DNA of 64,000 nucleotides from assembly GCF_019430945.1 (NCBI RefSeq), contig NZ_JAHYCB010000012.1:101584-165583 (forward strand), read 5' to 3'. The DNA comes from Neorhizobium populisoli. GTDB taxonomy: Bacteria > Pseudomonadota > Alphaproteobacteria > Rhizobiales > Rhizobiaceae. The translations under genes were made by a program, and so were the position numbers. Below the pieces are notes generated by a model. That model had not been told where the DNA came from and did no database searches. It saw nothing but the letters and a program-made list of their open reading frames with translations. The first letter of the stretch is position 1; every line of letters begins with the position of its first letter. This document shows positions 24,731-33,174 of this stretch, in pieces.

Positions 24731-25457
24731 GCTGATCATCGACAATCTGTCCGCCGGCTACGGCGCCGTTTCCGTGCTCCGTGAGGTATCGCTGGAATTG
24801 AACGAGAGCGAAATGGTGGCGCTGCTCGGCATGAACGGCAATGGCAAGAGCACGTTGCTCAACTGCGTGCTGGGTTTCGTGCACGCAAGCGACGGCCGTA
24901 TCCTGCTCGAATGGGATGGCAAAACCAACGATCTGACCAGGCTGCAGCCGCACGAGATCGTCCGGCTCGGCCTGTCGATCGTGCCGGAAGGGCGGCGGCT
25001 GGTTCCGAACATTTCGGTCGAAGACAATCTGAAGCTTGCCGGCAGCAATCCGCTGGTGGTCGGCCGGATGAAGGAAAACCTCGCCTATTGTTTCGAGACG
25101 TTTCCGCTGCTTCTGGAGCGCCGCAAACAGATTGCCTCGACCATGAGCGGCGGCCAACAGCAATTGCTGGCGATCGCCCGCTCGCTGATGACCGCGCCGA
25201 AGATCATGGTGATCGACGAACCGTCCGTAGGCTTGGCACCGATCGTCGTGCGCGACGTGCTGAACGCCATTACCACGCTGCGCGAAAAGAGCAATATGAC
25301 GATCCTGATGGCCGAGCAGAGCTTTTTCCAGGCGATCGACGTTTCCTCGCGCGCCTATGTGCTGGCGCATGGCAGCATTCATAAGGAGTTCAAACGCTCG
25401 GATGGCGCGATTGCCCATGATGAAATCCGCCGCGCCATGCTGGGCACGGGGCACTGA
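24723..25457 (+). CDS. LivF-type ABC transporter ATP-binding protein
   Basis: A 244-residue ATPase with Walker A LGMNGNGKSTLLN (about 35-47), signature MSGGQQQLLAIARSL and Walker B IMVIDEPSVGLAPIVV. The start is GTG (MNRLIIDNLSAGYG), overlapping the end of the LivG-type gene by 8 bases. With the binding protein, two permeases and LivG-type ATPase it completes a five-component importer. Confidence 0.92.
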   Translation: MNRLIIDNLSAGYGAVSVLREVSLELNESEMVALLGMNGNGKSTLLNCVLGFVHASDGRILLEWDGKTNDLTRLQPHEIVRLGLSIVPEGRRLVPNISVEDNLKLAGSNPLVVGRMKENLAYCFETFPLLLERRKQIASTMSGGQQQLLAIARSLMTAPKIMVIDEPSVGLAPIVVRDVLNAITTLREKSNMTILMAEQSFFQAIDVSSRAYVLAHGSIHKEFKRSDGAIAHDEIRRAMLGTGH

Positions 25458-25467
25458 GGAGGCTTCC

Positions 25468-26277
25468 ATGGAACTCGGATTGAAGGGCAGGGTGGCGCTT
25501 GTCACCGGCGCCAGCAAGGGCATCGGCAAGGCGACGGCGATCTCGTTTGCCAGGGAGGGTGCAAAAGTCGTGCTTCTTGCCCGCACTGCAGCCGATCTTG
25601 AGGTCGTGGCGCGTGAGATTTCTTCCGAATACGGCGTGCCGGTTCTCCCGATCGCATGCGACATCACCATTGCCGACGATGTGAAACGTGCTGTGGAGAC
25701 GGTGCAGAACCATCCGGATTTCGGCCGTCTGCATGTGCTGGTCAACAATGCCGGCAGCGCCATTCGCCGTCAGGACCGTCAGCTCCTCTGGGAGGACGAC
25801 GACTGGCGTGCCGATCTGGAAATCAAGATGATCGGCTATCTTCGCGTCATCCGGGACTTCCTGCCGCTGATGCCGCGGGACGGGACGGGCCGCATCATCA
25901 ATATCACCGGCGCGGCCGGCATCTCCACCTGGTCGCCCGCCTTGACCCATGGGCTCAACAACGCCGCGCTCAACCATGGGACAGGCTATCTGGCGCAAGA
26001 TCTCGTGGCGGAGAAGATTACGGTCAATGCGGTCATCCCCGGCTTGATCGCCACCGAATGGCGGCAATATTGGGCGGAAAACGCCGGCAGCGCTACGGGC
26101 GTTTCGCGGGAGGAATTCCTCGAAAAATTCTGCAAGGAAAAGGGCATCATCTCCGGCCGCTGGGCGCAGCCACAAGAAGTGGCCGATGTCATTGTTTTCC
26201 TCGCCTCGGACCGTGCATCCTATATCAACGGCGCCAAGATCATGGTCGATGGCGGCATTCATGTGAATGCGCGCTGA
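25468..26277 (+). CDS. SDR-fold protein with altered catalytic residues
   Basis: A 269-residue Rossmann-fold protein. The cofactor motif is intact (TGASKGIGKA, about 13-22) and so is LVNNAG (about 92-97). The catalytic set is not. Where classical SDRs have a Ser about 13 residues before a YxxxK, this protein has NITGAAG followed by SPALTHGLNNAALNH, so Ser, Tyr and Lys are replaced by Gly or Thr, His and Asn. The C-terminal GRWAQPQEVADVIVFLASD and YINGAKIMVDGGIH are typical of the family. The ATG at 25468 follows GAGGAGGC, 10 bases after the LivF-type gene, in the same operon. It may bind NAD(P) for another role or use a different mechanism. Confidence 0.82.
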   Translation: MELGLKGRVALVTGASKGIGKATAISFAREGAKVVLLARTAADLEVVAREISSEYGVPVLPIACDITIADDVKRAVETVQNHPDFGRLHVLVNNAGSAIRRQDRQLLWEDDDWRADLEIKMIGYLRVIRDFLPLMPRDGTGRIINITGAAGISTWSPALTHGLNNAALNHGTGYLAQDLVAEKITVNAVIPGLIATEWRQYWAENAGSATGVSREEFLEKFCKEKGIISGRWAQPQEVADVIVFLASDRASYINGAKIMVDGGIHVNAR

Positions 26278-26331
26278 TAAATTGGGCCATGGCTGAGCGC
26301 CTACCGACGCCCGAACCACAAGGAGCCCGCC

Positions 26332-27309
26332 TTACCGGCCTTCGCGCAATCCGGAGCTCTGATAGATGCGATCGACAGCCAGCATGTTACCGATCGCGTC
26401 GGCTCCGCCGGTAATCGGCAACCTACCGGTTTCCACCGCCTCGATCATCGCGGCGAGCTGATAGTCGTAGGTCGTGCCGGCTCCAAGCGTGTGCTCGCGA
26501 TAGGGTTCATCTTCGAGCCATTCGCGGATCGAGTGTCCCTTGTGCGGCAGACAAGGATTGTCGAGTTCGACAATGCCTCGTTCGCCCTCCAGCCGAAGCA
26601 GGCCCCGGAAGGGCGGACTGGCGATGTCGGCGATGACCGTGGCCGGCGTGCCGTCTGGAAACCGCATTTCCACATGCATGCTCTGATCGACGCCAAGCGG
26701 ATTGATCGTGCCTTTGGCGGAGAGTATCTCCGGCTCTGCCTGCATGATCGAGCGCACCCAATGGACCGGGTAGCAGCCGAGGTCCATCATCGCTCCGCCG
26801 CCTTGAGCGGGATCGTGGCGAATCGACTTCGGATCGAAGGGAATGTCGACGTAGAATTCTGCTCTGACCGATTTCAGCTTGCCAAGACGGCCGGAGGTCT
26901 TGAGATCGAGGAGATGCAGAAAAGCCGGGTGATAACGGTCGTGGAAGGCCTCCATCAGGATACGCCCGGCGCGATCGGCTTCCGCCACCATTTCCTCCGC
27001 CTCTTCGGCATCCATGGCGATCGGCTTTTCGCAGAGTACGTGTTTGCCGGCCTTCAGGGCTGCGATTGACCACTCCTTATGACCGGCCGGCGGCAGGGCA
27101 TTGTAGACGATGTCGATCTCGGGATCGGAAAGCATCGCCTCATAGCTTTCATGGGCTTTCGCGATCCCGTGCTTTTCTGCATAAGCAGCGGCTGCACCCG
27201 GCCGCCGTGAGGCGACCGCGTGAATGACCGCATCCTTGCTGCGATTGGCTGGCTGGATGATGGAGCGCGGTGCGATGCCGGCGGCGCCCAGAATGCCGAT
27301 CTTGTGCAT
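26332..27309 (-). CDS. Gfo/Idh/MocA family oxidoreductase
   Basis: A 325-residue NAD(P)-dependent dehydrogenase of sugars or inositol-like substrates. The N-terminal Rossmann motif is GILGAAGIAPRSI (about 4-16), with the catalytic lysine in VLCEKPIAMD (about 93-102) and the substrate-domain HDPAQGGGAMMDLGCYPVHW region (about 163-182). The start at 27309 follows GGAGGAGAGACATC; seven extra codons upstream are unlikely. Its gene follows the enolase-superfamily gene in the same direction with a 29-base gap. It probably oxidises a sugar in the sugar-acid pathway encoded around it. Confidence 0.88.
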   Translation of the reverse strand: MHKIGILGAAGIAPRSIIQPANRSKDAVIHAVASRRPGAAAAYAEKHGIAKAHESYEAMLSDPEIDIVYNALPPAGHKEWSIAALKAGKHVLCEKPIAMDAEEAEEMVAEADRAGRILMEAFHDRYHPAFLHLLDLKTSGRLGKLKSVRAEFYVDIPFDPKSIRHDPAQGGGAMMDLGCYPVHWVRSIMQAEPEILSAKGTINPLGVDQSMHVEMRFPDGTPATVIADIASPPFRGLLRLEGERGIVELDNPCLPHKGHSIREWLEDEPYREHTLGAGTTYDYQLAAMIEAVETGRLPITGGADAIGNMLAVDRIYQSSGLREGR

Positions 27310-27338
27310 GATGTCTCTCCTCCAGGTCATGTCGAAGT

Positions 27339-28535
27339 TCAGTCGAAAAACGCCTTGTCATCCTCGGTGAGGTAGCGTTTGGCCTTTTCCGGCACGAGAT
27401 CGACGCCCATACCGGGCCGGTCGATAACGTCGATGAAGCCGTCCTTGACGATCTGCTGCGGCAGGCCTTCGACGATGTCGTACCACCACTCCGGATCGCC
27501 GGTCGTGTATTCGAAGGCGATGAAATTGTTGGGCAATGTCGCCGAGACCTGGATGAGGGCGGCAAGTCCGAGCACGCCATTCGCGGTGCCGTGCGGCGCC
27601 ATCAGGATCGAATGCAGGTCGGCATATTCGGCGATCCATTTCAGCTCGGCGATGCCGCCGACGTCAGCCGGGTCCGGGCCGACGACATTGACCGCTTGGC
27701 CTTCGATCAGTTCCTTGAAATTCTGGCGCAGATAGATCTGTTCGCCGGTATGGATCGGCGTCGTGCTCATGCGGGTCAGTTCGCGATAGACCCCGGCATT
27801 GACCCAGGGCGTGTAGTCGCCCGACAGCAGGTCCTCGACCCAGAGGAGATTATAGGGTTCGAGCATCCGCACCAGCCGGATCGCGTCCGGCAACATCCAG
27901 CCGGGGCCGCAGTCAAGCGCGAGACCGATGCTGTCGCCCGCGACTTCCTTCATCGCCGCGACGCAGTCGACGAAATGCCGGAGGCCTTTTTCGGTGATCG
28001 GACCGCGGTCCAGCGCGCCGTGGAAGGGGCTGGCATTGGGTTCGTGGTAATAGAAATCCTTCACCGCCCGCTTCATGGGCGAATGGAAGCCGATCGGTTG
28101 CTTGATGATGGTGAAACCTTCCGGCAGAGCCATCATCTTCTTCAGGTCGTCGGCCAGATCTTCCGGCCGGTGGTCGGCGAGCGGGAAGCGGATCGAGCCG
28201 TTATAGACGCGCACCTTGTCACGCACCTTGCCGCCGAGCAGCTTGTAGACGGGCACATTGGCCGCCTTGCCCGCAATGTCCCACAGCGCCATTTCGATGA
28301 CGCTGACAGCCGATCCCCACGGCTTGAAGCCGCCGCGTTGGCGGATTTTCAGCATGACGCGCTCGACATTGGTCGGGTCCTCTCCGATCAATGCGTCGCG
28401 AAAGGCGAGGATATGCGTCTTCAGGTAGGGTTTCCAGGTCTCTGCCTGTCCGTAACCCGAAATACCCTCGTCGGTGACGATCCGCACGATCGGGCTCTTG
28501 CCGATGACCGCGCATTTGAGGTCGACGATCTTCAT
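27339..28535 (-). CDS. Enolase-superfamily enzyme (mandelate racemase/muconate lactonizing type)
   Basis: A 398-residue enzyme with the two-domain enolase-superfamily layout. Candidate catalytic and metal residues are Lys in TIIKQPIG (about 144), Asp in LALDCGPGW (about 209), Glu in LLWVEDLL (about 235), Glu in TGEQIYL (about 264) and His in MAPHGTANG (about 313). This fits the mandelate-racemase subgroup, whose members dehydrate or epimerise sugar acids. It is upstream of the Gfo/Idh/MocA gene and downstream of an IclR regulator on the same strand. The exact sugar acid cannot be named. Confidence 0.85.
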   Translation of the reverse strand: MKIVDLKCAVIGKSPIVRIVTDEGISGYGQAETWKPYLKTHILAFRDALIGEDPTNVERVMLKIRQRGGFKPWGSAVSVIEMALWDIAGKAANVPVYKLLGGKVRDKVRVYNGSIRFPLADHRPEDLADDLKKMMALPEGFTIIKQPIGFHSPMKRAVKDFYYHEPNASPFHGALDRGPITEKGLRHFVDCVAAMKEVAGDSIGLALDCGPGWMLPDAIRLVRMLEPYNLLWVEDLLSGDYTPWVNAGVYRELTRMSTTPIHTGEQIYLRQNFKELIEGQAVNVVGPDPADVGGIAELKWIAEYADLHSILMAPHGTANGVLGLAALIQVSATLPNNFIAFEYTTGDPEWWYDIVEGLPQQIVKDGFIDVIDRPGMGVDLVPEKAKRYLTEDDKAFFD

Positions 28536-28572
28536 TCTGCCTCCCAGTCTGAATGTCTTTTGATTGAATGAC

Positions 28573-29355
28573 TTAAACGGGCATCGCCTCGCTCATGGCC
28601 CGTGCCGCGTCGATTGCCGCAACGCGAATCTCCTCCATGCGGCTCGGTTCGGCGCCGGCCAGAAACGGCACGCTGATCGCGGCGACGAGCTTGCCTGAGC
28701 GGTCGAAAACGGGGGCGGCAAAGGCATGGATGCTCGGCGCGTTTTCGCCGCGGTCCTGCGCCCAGCCCAGCCGCTTGATGCGGGCGAGCTCGGTTCCGAG
28801 CCGTTTCGGGTCGGTGATCGATTTCGACGTGTAGGCGATCAGCGGCTTGGCGAGCCAAATCGCCATTTCCTCGGGCGGCAGGTGTGCGAGCAGCATCTTG
28901 CTGGCGGCGCCCGCATGGATCGGCATGCGCTGGCCGGGCGCGACGGTCAGTGCATATTCGCGACGGCCTTGCGATGCGGACAGGACGAGTATCCCCTCGG
29001 GATCGAGCACCGAAAGCTTGCTGCCTTCGCCAAGTTCGGTGGAAAGCTTATCGAGGAACGGTTGGGAAAAGGCGGCGAGATCGATATCGCTGACGCCGGC
29101 CGCCACATGCGATGCAAGCTTCAGCAGTCGTCGGCCAAGATGATAGGCGCCGGTATCGTCTCGCCGCAGCATGTCATGGCCCTGCAACGTGTTGACGATG
29201 CGGTAGATCGTCGTGCGCGGCAGGCCGAGAAGCGCGGTCAGGTCGCGGATATTGACGCCGTTCGGCCGCCGCTCCAGCGCCGCCAGAACATCCATCATCC
29301 GGTCAATCACCGGGATCGTGTGCTTGGCCGCACCGGAATCGCTCATTTGGTCCAT
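28573..29355 (-). CDS. IclR family transcriptional regulator
   Basis: A 260-residue regulator with an N-terminal winged helix (VIDRMMDVLAALE, then IRDLTALLGLPRTTIYRIVNTLQG) and an effector domain from about residue 85 (KLSVLDPEGILVLSASQG). The frame is open upstream to a TTG at 29424, but that part overlaps a TTGACA promoter element and a perfect palindrome, so the ATG at 29355 (or 29346) is preferred. It is transcribed divergently from the RraA-like gene. The palindrome between them and a related site before the gene at 31975 are likely targets. Confidence 0.87.
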   Translation of the reverse strand: MDQMSDSGAAKHTIPVIDRMMDVLAALERRPNGVNIRDLTALLGLPRTTIYRIVNTLQGHDMLRRDDTGAYHLGRRLLKLASHVAAGVSDIDLAAFSQPFLDKLSTELGEGSKLSVLDPEGILVLSASQGRREYALTVAPGQRMPIHAGAASKMLLAHLPPEEMAIWLAKPLIAYTSKSITDPKRLGTELARIKRLGWAQDRGENAPSIHAFAAPVFDRSGKLVAAISVPFLAGAEPSRMEEIRVAAIDAARAMSEAMPV

Positions 29356-29406
29356 TGCAATCTTCGCCGTTGACTTTCCAATTCTCTTCTCTCTATCATG
29401 CATTAT

Positions 29407-29429
29407 TGAACTGTCAAAGTTCAAATATG
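29407..29429. promoter_or_regulatory. Candidate operator in the IclR/RraA-like divergent spacer
   Basis: A perfect inverted repeat TGAACT-N5-AGTTCA spans 29407-29423. It is followed by TTCAAATATG (29420-29429), a 10-mer that recurs at 31922-31931 upstream of the mannonate-dehydratase-like gene. A minus-strand TTGACA lies inside the palindrome. Such placement suits an autoregulated IclR repressor. Confidence 0.5.
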
Positions 29430-29501
29430 GATTAAAGCTTGCGGCGCGCTCGAAGAGGAGGGCGCGCTCGGCGAGCCGATCTGCTGGAGGAGGCAGACAT
29501 C

Positions 29502-30197
29502 ATGGAGAGAGATACCGCAGCGATTGCGGCCACGGCCGCACGCTTTCAGAAGCTCTACACCGCTGCCGTCTACGACATTCTCGACGAGATGGGCCTGCCC
29601 AATCAGTGCATGGATCTGGAGATCCGCGGCCTCGACAAGGGCATGCGGATCGCCGGCCCGGCCTTTACGGTGGCCTGCACGCTCGATGTCCGCGAAGACC
29701 ACGAATACGACAACGAAGAGGTGAAGACCTTCACCTTCTTCCGCCGTATGTATCCCGGCTGCGTGGTGCTGATCTCGGCGGCCGGCGAGCGCAAGGCCGG
29801 CCATTGGGGCGAGCTGATGAGTACCGGCTCCAAGGCCAAGGGCGCCGCCGGCGTCGTGGTCGATGGCGGCATCCGTGACGGCAATATCCTGATGAGCATG
29901 GAGAACTGGCCGGTCTTCACCCGTTATCTCTCGCCGATCGAATCCCGCAAACGCACCCGCATCAGCGGCATCGAGGTGCCGATCTCGATCTCCGGCACGC
30001 TGACCTCGCAGATCCGGGTCGATCCTGGCGATTGGATCTTTGGCGATATGGACGGCGTCATCGTCGTGCCGGCCGGCAAGGTCGAGGCGGTTCTGGATCG
30101 GGCCGAAGAGATCATGGGGATCGAAAACCGCTCCCGCAACGAAATCCGCGCCGGTGGCGATGTTGCCGACGTCTACGCCAAATACGGCCGTCTTTAA
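29502..30197 (+). CDS. RraA/HMG-aldolase family protein
   Basis: A 231-residue protein of the RraA-like family, whose enzymatic members are class II aldolases acting on 4-hydroxy-4-methyl-2-oxoglutarate or 4-carboxy-4-hydroxy-2-oxoadipate. The conserved GELMSTGSKAKGAAGVVVDG followed by GIRD (about 106-129) carries the Arg and Asp used by the aldolases. The ATG at 29502 follows CTGGAGGAGG; the earlier in-frame start lacks a ribosome site. First gene of a plus-strand series of sugar-acid genes. It may cleave the 2-keto-3-deoxy sugar acid made by the neighbouring dehydratases. That is inference. Confidence 0.83.
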   Translation: MERDTAAIAATAARFQKLYTAAVYDILDEMGLPNQCMDLEIRGLDKGMRIAGPAFTVACTLDVREDHEYDNEEVKTFTFFRRMYPGCVVLISAAGERKAGHWGELMSTGSKAKGAAGVVVDGGIRDGNILMSMENWPVFTRYLSPIESRKRTRISGIEVPISISGTLTSQIRVDPGDWIFGDMDGVIVVPAGKVEAVLDRAEEIMGIENRSRNEIRAGGDVADVYAKYGRL

Positions 30198-30211
30198 CCG
30201 GAGTTATTTCT

Positions 30212-30649
30212 ATGCTGACCATTTCCTCGATTGCCCATGTGGCCATCCGCGTCAAAGACATCGACCGGATCCTTGATTTCTACATCAATAAGCTCGGTTT
30301 TTCCGAGATGATGCGCCTCGACAAGGATGGCAAGCTCTGGCTCGTCTACCTGCGCATTACCGACGATCAGTATCTGGAAATTTTCCCGGACGGCGAAGGC
30401 GATCGTGCCGCGGAACGCGAGGTCGTCGGCTTCAATCACCTCTGCCTGGCCGTGCCGGATATTCACAAGGCGGTTGCCGAACTCGACGCGCTCGGTATCG
30501 AGCGTATCCGCCCGACCATCAAGGCGGCCGATAACAACTGGCAGACCTGGATCGAAGACCCCGAAGGCCACCGCATCGAGCTGATGCAGATGGCCGACGA
30601 CAGCCTGCAGTTCCAGGCGATCGAACGCCTGAAGTCGCAGCGGAAATAG
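30212..30649 (+). CDS. VOC (glyoxalase-fold) family protein
   Basis: A 145-residue vicinal-oxygen-chelate protein with the paired beta-alpha-beta repeats of the family. The four metal ligands fit H8 (IAHVAIRV), Glu in LEIFPDG (about 58), His in GFNHLCLAV (about 76) and Glu in RIELMQM (about 123). The gene starts 14 bases after the RraA-like gene, with a CCGGAG ribosome site. Function within the sugar pathway is unclear; lyases, isomerases and dioxygenases share this fold. Confidence 0.82.
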   Translation: MLTISSIAHVAIRVKDIDRILDFYINKLGFSEMMRLDKDGKLWLVYLRITDDQYLEIFPDGEGDRAAEREVVGFNHLCLAVPDIHKAVAELDALGIERIRPTIKAADNNWQTWIEDPEGHRIELMQMADDSLQFQAIERLKSQRK

Positions 30650-30683
30650 TCGCCGAGACGTCGCGTCGATCGGGAGGAGCCTC

Positions 30684-31862
30684 ATGAAAATCGTCAAGCA
30701 GAAGATCTTCGTCGCGAACGTCTCGCGCACCAATTTCGTGTTCGTCAAACTCTATACGGATGACGGCTACGAAGGTGTGGGCGAGGCGACGCTCGAATGG
30801 AAGACGAAGACGATCGTCTCGGCGCTTGAAGAGCTGGAGCGCGTGCTGATCGGCCGCGATCCTTTCCAGGTCGATGCAATTATCGAGCAGTTGCACCGGG
30901 ATTCCTACTGGAGAACGGGTGCCGTGTTCCGTACGGCGCTCGGGGCGATCGAAGCGGCGCTGCTCGATATCAAAGGCAAGTCGCTCGGCGTCCCGGTCTT
31001 CGAATTGCTCGGCGGTAAATACCGCGATCGGGTCGAATGCTACGCCAATCATTGGTTCTTCGGCGCGGTGACGCCCGACCAATATGCCGAGAACGCCCGC
31101 AAGGCGGTCGCCATGGGCTATCGCGCGCTGAAATGGGACCCGTTCGATGTTGCCGACCTCGAAATGGACCGCAAGCAGCGCCGCGAAACGATCGATATCG
31201 TCGCCGCCGTGCGCGATGCGGTCGGCCCGGATGTCGATCTGATGTTGGACGTTCATGGTCGTCTCAACGTGCCGACGGCGATTGCCATGTGCCGCGAACT
31301 GGCGCCGTATAATCTTCGCTGGATCGAGGAGCCGACGCCGCCGGAAAGCATCGATGCACTGGTGGATGTGCGGGAAAAGAGCCCCGTTCCGATCGCAGCT
31401 GGTGAGCGCTGGTACGAGCCCGGAAAGTTCCTCGAGGCCCTGAACAAGAAGGCCGTCGATATCCTGCAGCCGGACGTCTCGCATGCCGGCGGCCTTGGTG
31501 AGACCAAGCGCATTTCGCATATGGCCCACCATCATCTGATCCCGGTCGCGCCGCATAATCCGGTGGGTCCGGTCATGAATGCCATGACGCTGCATATGTC
31601 CGTGGCCATCCCGAATTTTTCGATCTTCGAGACGGTTTCGGTGGATGTGCCGTGGCGCAAGGAGCTGGTCAGGGAAACGCTGCAATTCGAAGGCGGCGCC
31701 ATTCTAGCGCCGACCGCGCCAGGTCTCGGCGTCGAGCTGATCGAGGAAGCCTGCGAGCGTTATCCCTATGCGCCCTACAACGTGCCGCTGTTCGACGGCA
31801 GCATGAACACAAGCGGCGTCGCCACCGGCGCTGCCACGCTGAAGGACCGCTCGCACTCGTGA
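30684..31862 (+). CDS. Enolase-superfamily sugar-acid dehydratase (galactonate dehydratase-like)
   Basis: A 392-residue protein with the hallmarks of the D-galactonate/related aldonate dehydratases. These are the KxD of RALKWDPF (about 151), LMLDVHGRLN (about 191-200), WIEEPTPPES (about 217-226), AAGERWYEP and VAPHNPVGPVMNAM (about 289-302). It removes water from an aldonate to give a 2-keto-3-deoxy acid; which aldonate is not certain. AGGAGCCTC precedes the ATG, 34 bases after the VOC gene. A second enolase-superfamily gene lies 2 kb away on the other strand, so two dehydration or epimerisation steps are available. Confidence 0.87.
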   Translation: MKIVKQKIFVANVSRTNFVFVKLYTDDGYEGVGEATLEWKTKTIVSALEELERVLIGRDPFQVDAIIEQLHRDSYWRTGAVFRTALGAIEAALLDIKGKSLGVPVFELLGGKYRDRVECYANHWFFGAVTPDQYAENARKAVAMGYRALKWDPFDVADLEMDRKQRRETIDIVAAVRDAVGPDVDLMLDVHGRLNVPTAIAMCRELAPYNLRWIEEPTPPESIDALVDVREKSPVPIAAGERWYEPGKFLEALNKKAVDILQPDVSHAGGLGETKRISHMAHHHLIPVAPHNPVGPVMNAMTLHMSVAIPNFSIFETVSVDVPWRKELVRETLQFEGGAILAPTAPGLGVELIEEACERYPYAPYNVPLFDGSMNTSGVATGAATLKDRSHS

Positions 31863-31873
31863 TGAGCGTCTAA

Positions 31874-31935
31874 TTGACAACCGGGCCTAACTGGCTCAAG
31901 TTATAGTTCGAATTGATGACATTCAAATATGAACT
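31874..31935 (+). promoter_or_regulatory. Candidate promoter/operator before the mannonate-dehydratase-like gene
   Basis: A TTGACA lies at 31874-31879, and TATAGT at 31902-31907 is a possible but widely spaced -10. AGTTC (31905-31909) and GAACT (31931-31935) form an inverted pair, and TTCAAATATG (31922-31931) repeats the 10-mer seen beside the IclR palindrome at 29420-29429. This suggests control by the same IclR protein. Confidence 0.4.
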
Positions 31936-31974
31936 AACTGGCGCGCAAGCTAGGCATCAATCGGGGAGGCAGGC

Positions 31975-33108
31975 GTGAGGGTAGGACTGACGCTGTTCGG
32001 CGATCATCTGACGGAGGATGGTGCGCGTTATGCGAGCCAGCTCGGCGTCGCCGACGTGGTCATCCATCTCACCCAGTATGCCCGCAATGCCGACAACAGT
32101 GCCTATCGTGCCGGCGGCATCGTTGGGCCGATCAATGGCGACTGCATCGACGTGCCGCTCTGGACCTATGATCACATGGCAGGTGTCGTCTCGATGCTCG
32201 GGAAACATGGCCTCAAGATCGCAGCGCTGGAAAATCTCTCGCCGAATTTCTGGTCGGATATTCTTCTCGACGGCCCGAAAAAGCACGAGCAGATGGATGG
32301 CCTGAAACAGCTCGTGCGTGATGCGGGCAGGGCGGGAATCCCGGTTCTCGGCTATAATTTTTCGATCGCCGGTGTCTGGGGATGGCAGCGTAAGCGCGTT
32401 GCCCGCGGCGGCGCCATGACAGCCGTGTTTTTCGGCGAGGAATTCGACCAGCAGCAGCCCATGCCGGACGGCATGTTGTGGAACATGCGTTATCGCCCGG
32501 CTGCTTCCAATGGTGTGCCGATCGACGTCTCCGAGGCTGAGCTCTGGTCGCGGCTTGAATGGTTCCTGAAGGAACTTGTGCCGGTTGCCGAGAAAGCGAA
32601 TGTGAAGCTCGCCGCCCATCCGGACGATCCGCCGGTGGAACGGCTGCGTGGCAACGCCCGCCTGGTCAACAGCCACGCCAAATACGAGCGCCTTCTGGAC
32701 ATCGTCAAAAGTCCCGCCAACGCGCTCGAATTCTGCGTCGGTTCGCTGCAGGAAATGGTGGACGGTGACGTCTACGAGACGACCCGCCATTTCGCCCGGC
32801 GCGACGCGATCGCCTACGTCCATTTCCGCAACGTGCGCGGCAAGGTTCCGCATTATGTCGAGAGCTTCGTGGACGACGGCGATGTGGAAATGGCCGAGAT
32901 CGTCCGCGTGCTGCGCGATGAGGGTTTTGACGGCGTGATGGTCCCGGACCACGTGCCGGACCTCGATTGCCCGGCTCCATGGCATGCCGGCAATGCCTAT
33001 ACGATCGGCTTCATGAAGGCGCTGACGATGAACGCAGCTTCGCTCGGGCCGGCGCGTTCGCAGCGCACAGCGAGCTTTGAAGAGATGCGGAAGACAGCGA
33101 CAGCATGA
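31975..33108 (+). CDS. Mannonate dehydratase (UxuA) family protein
   Basis: A 377-residue TIM-barrel protein of the UxuA family, which dehydrates D-mannonate to 2-keto-3-deoxygluconate in hexuronate breakdown. Family features are LENLSPNFWSDIL (about 85-97), VLGYNFSIAGVWGWQR (about 123-138), KLAAHPDDPP (about 209-218) and YVHFRNVRGK (about 282-291). The start is GTG, preceded by GGGGAGGC. Divergence from the strict YNFMPV-type motif means the substrate may be another aldonate. It leads the second part of the sugar-acid unit, in front of the importer. Confidence 0.83.
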   Translation: MRVGLTLFGDHLTEDGARYASQLGVADVVIHLTQYARNADNSAYRAGGIVGPINGDCIDVPLWTYDHMAGVVSMLGKHGLKIAALENLSPNFWSDILLDGPKKHEQMDGLKQLVRDAGRAGIPVLGYNFSIAGVWGWQRKRVARGGAMTAVFFGEEFDQQQPMPDGMLWNMRYRPAASNGVPIDVSEAELWSRLEWFLKELVPVAEKANVKLAAHPDDPPVERLRGNARLVNSHAKYERLLDIVKSPANALEFCVGSLQEMVDGDVYETTRHFARRDAIAYVHFRNVRGKVPHYVESFVDDGDVEMAEIVRVLRDEGFDGVMVPDHVPDLDCPAPWHAGNAYTIGFMKALTMNAASLGPARSQRTASFEEMRKTATA

Positions 33109-33174
33109 TGAATTCCGGCGGGAGCCGGGTCTGAAGGAGGGCGGCGATCAAGCCGCATGGAGGAGGAAATGGCA

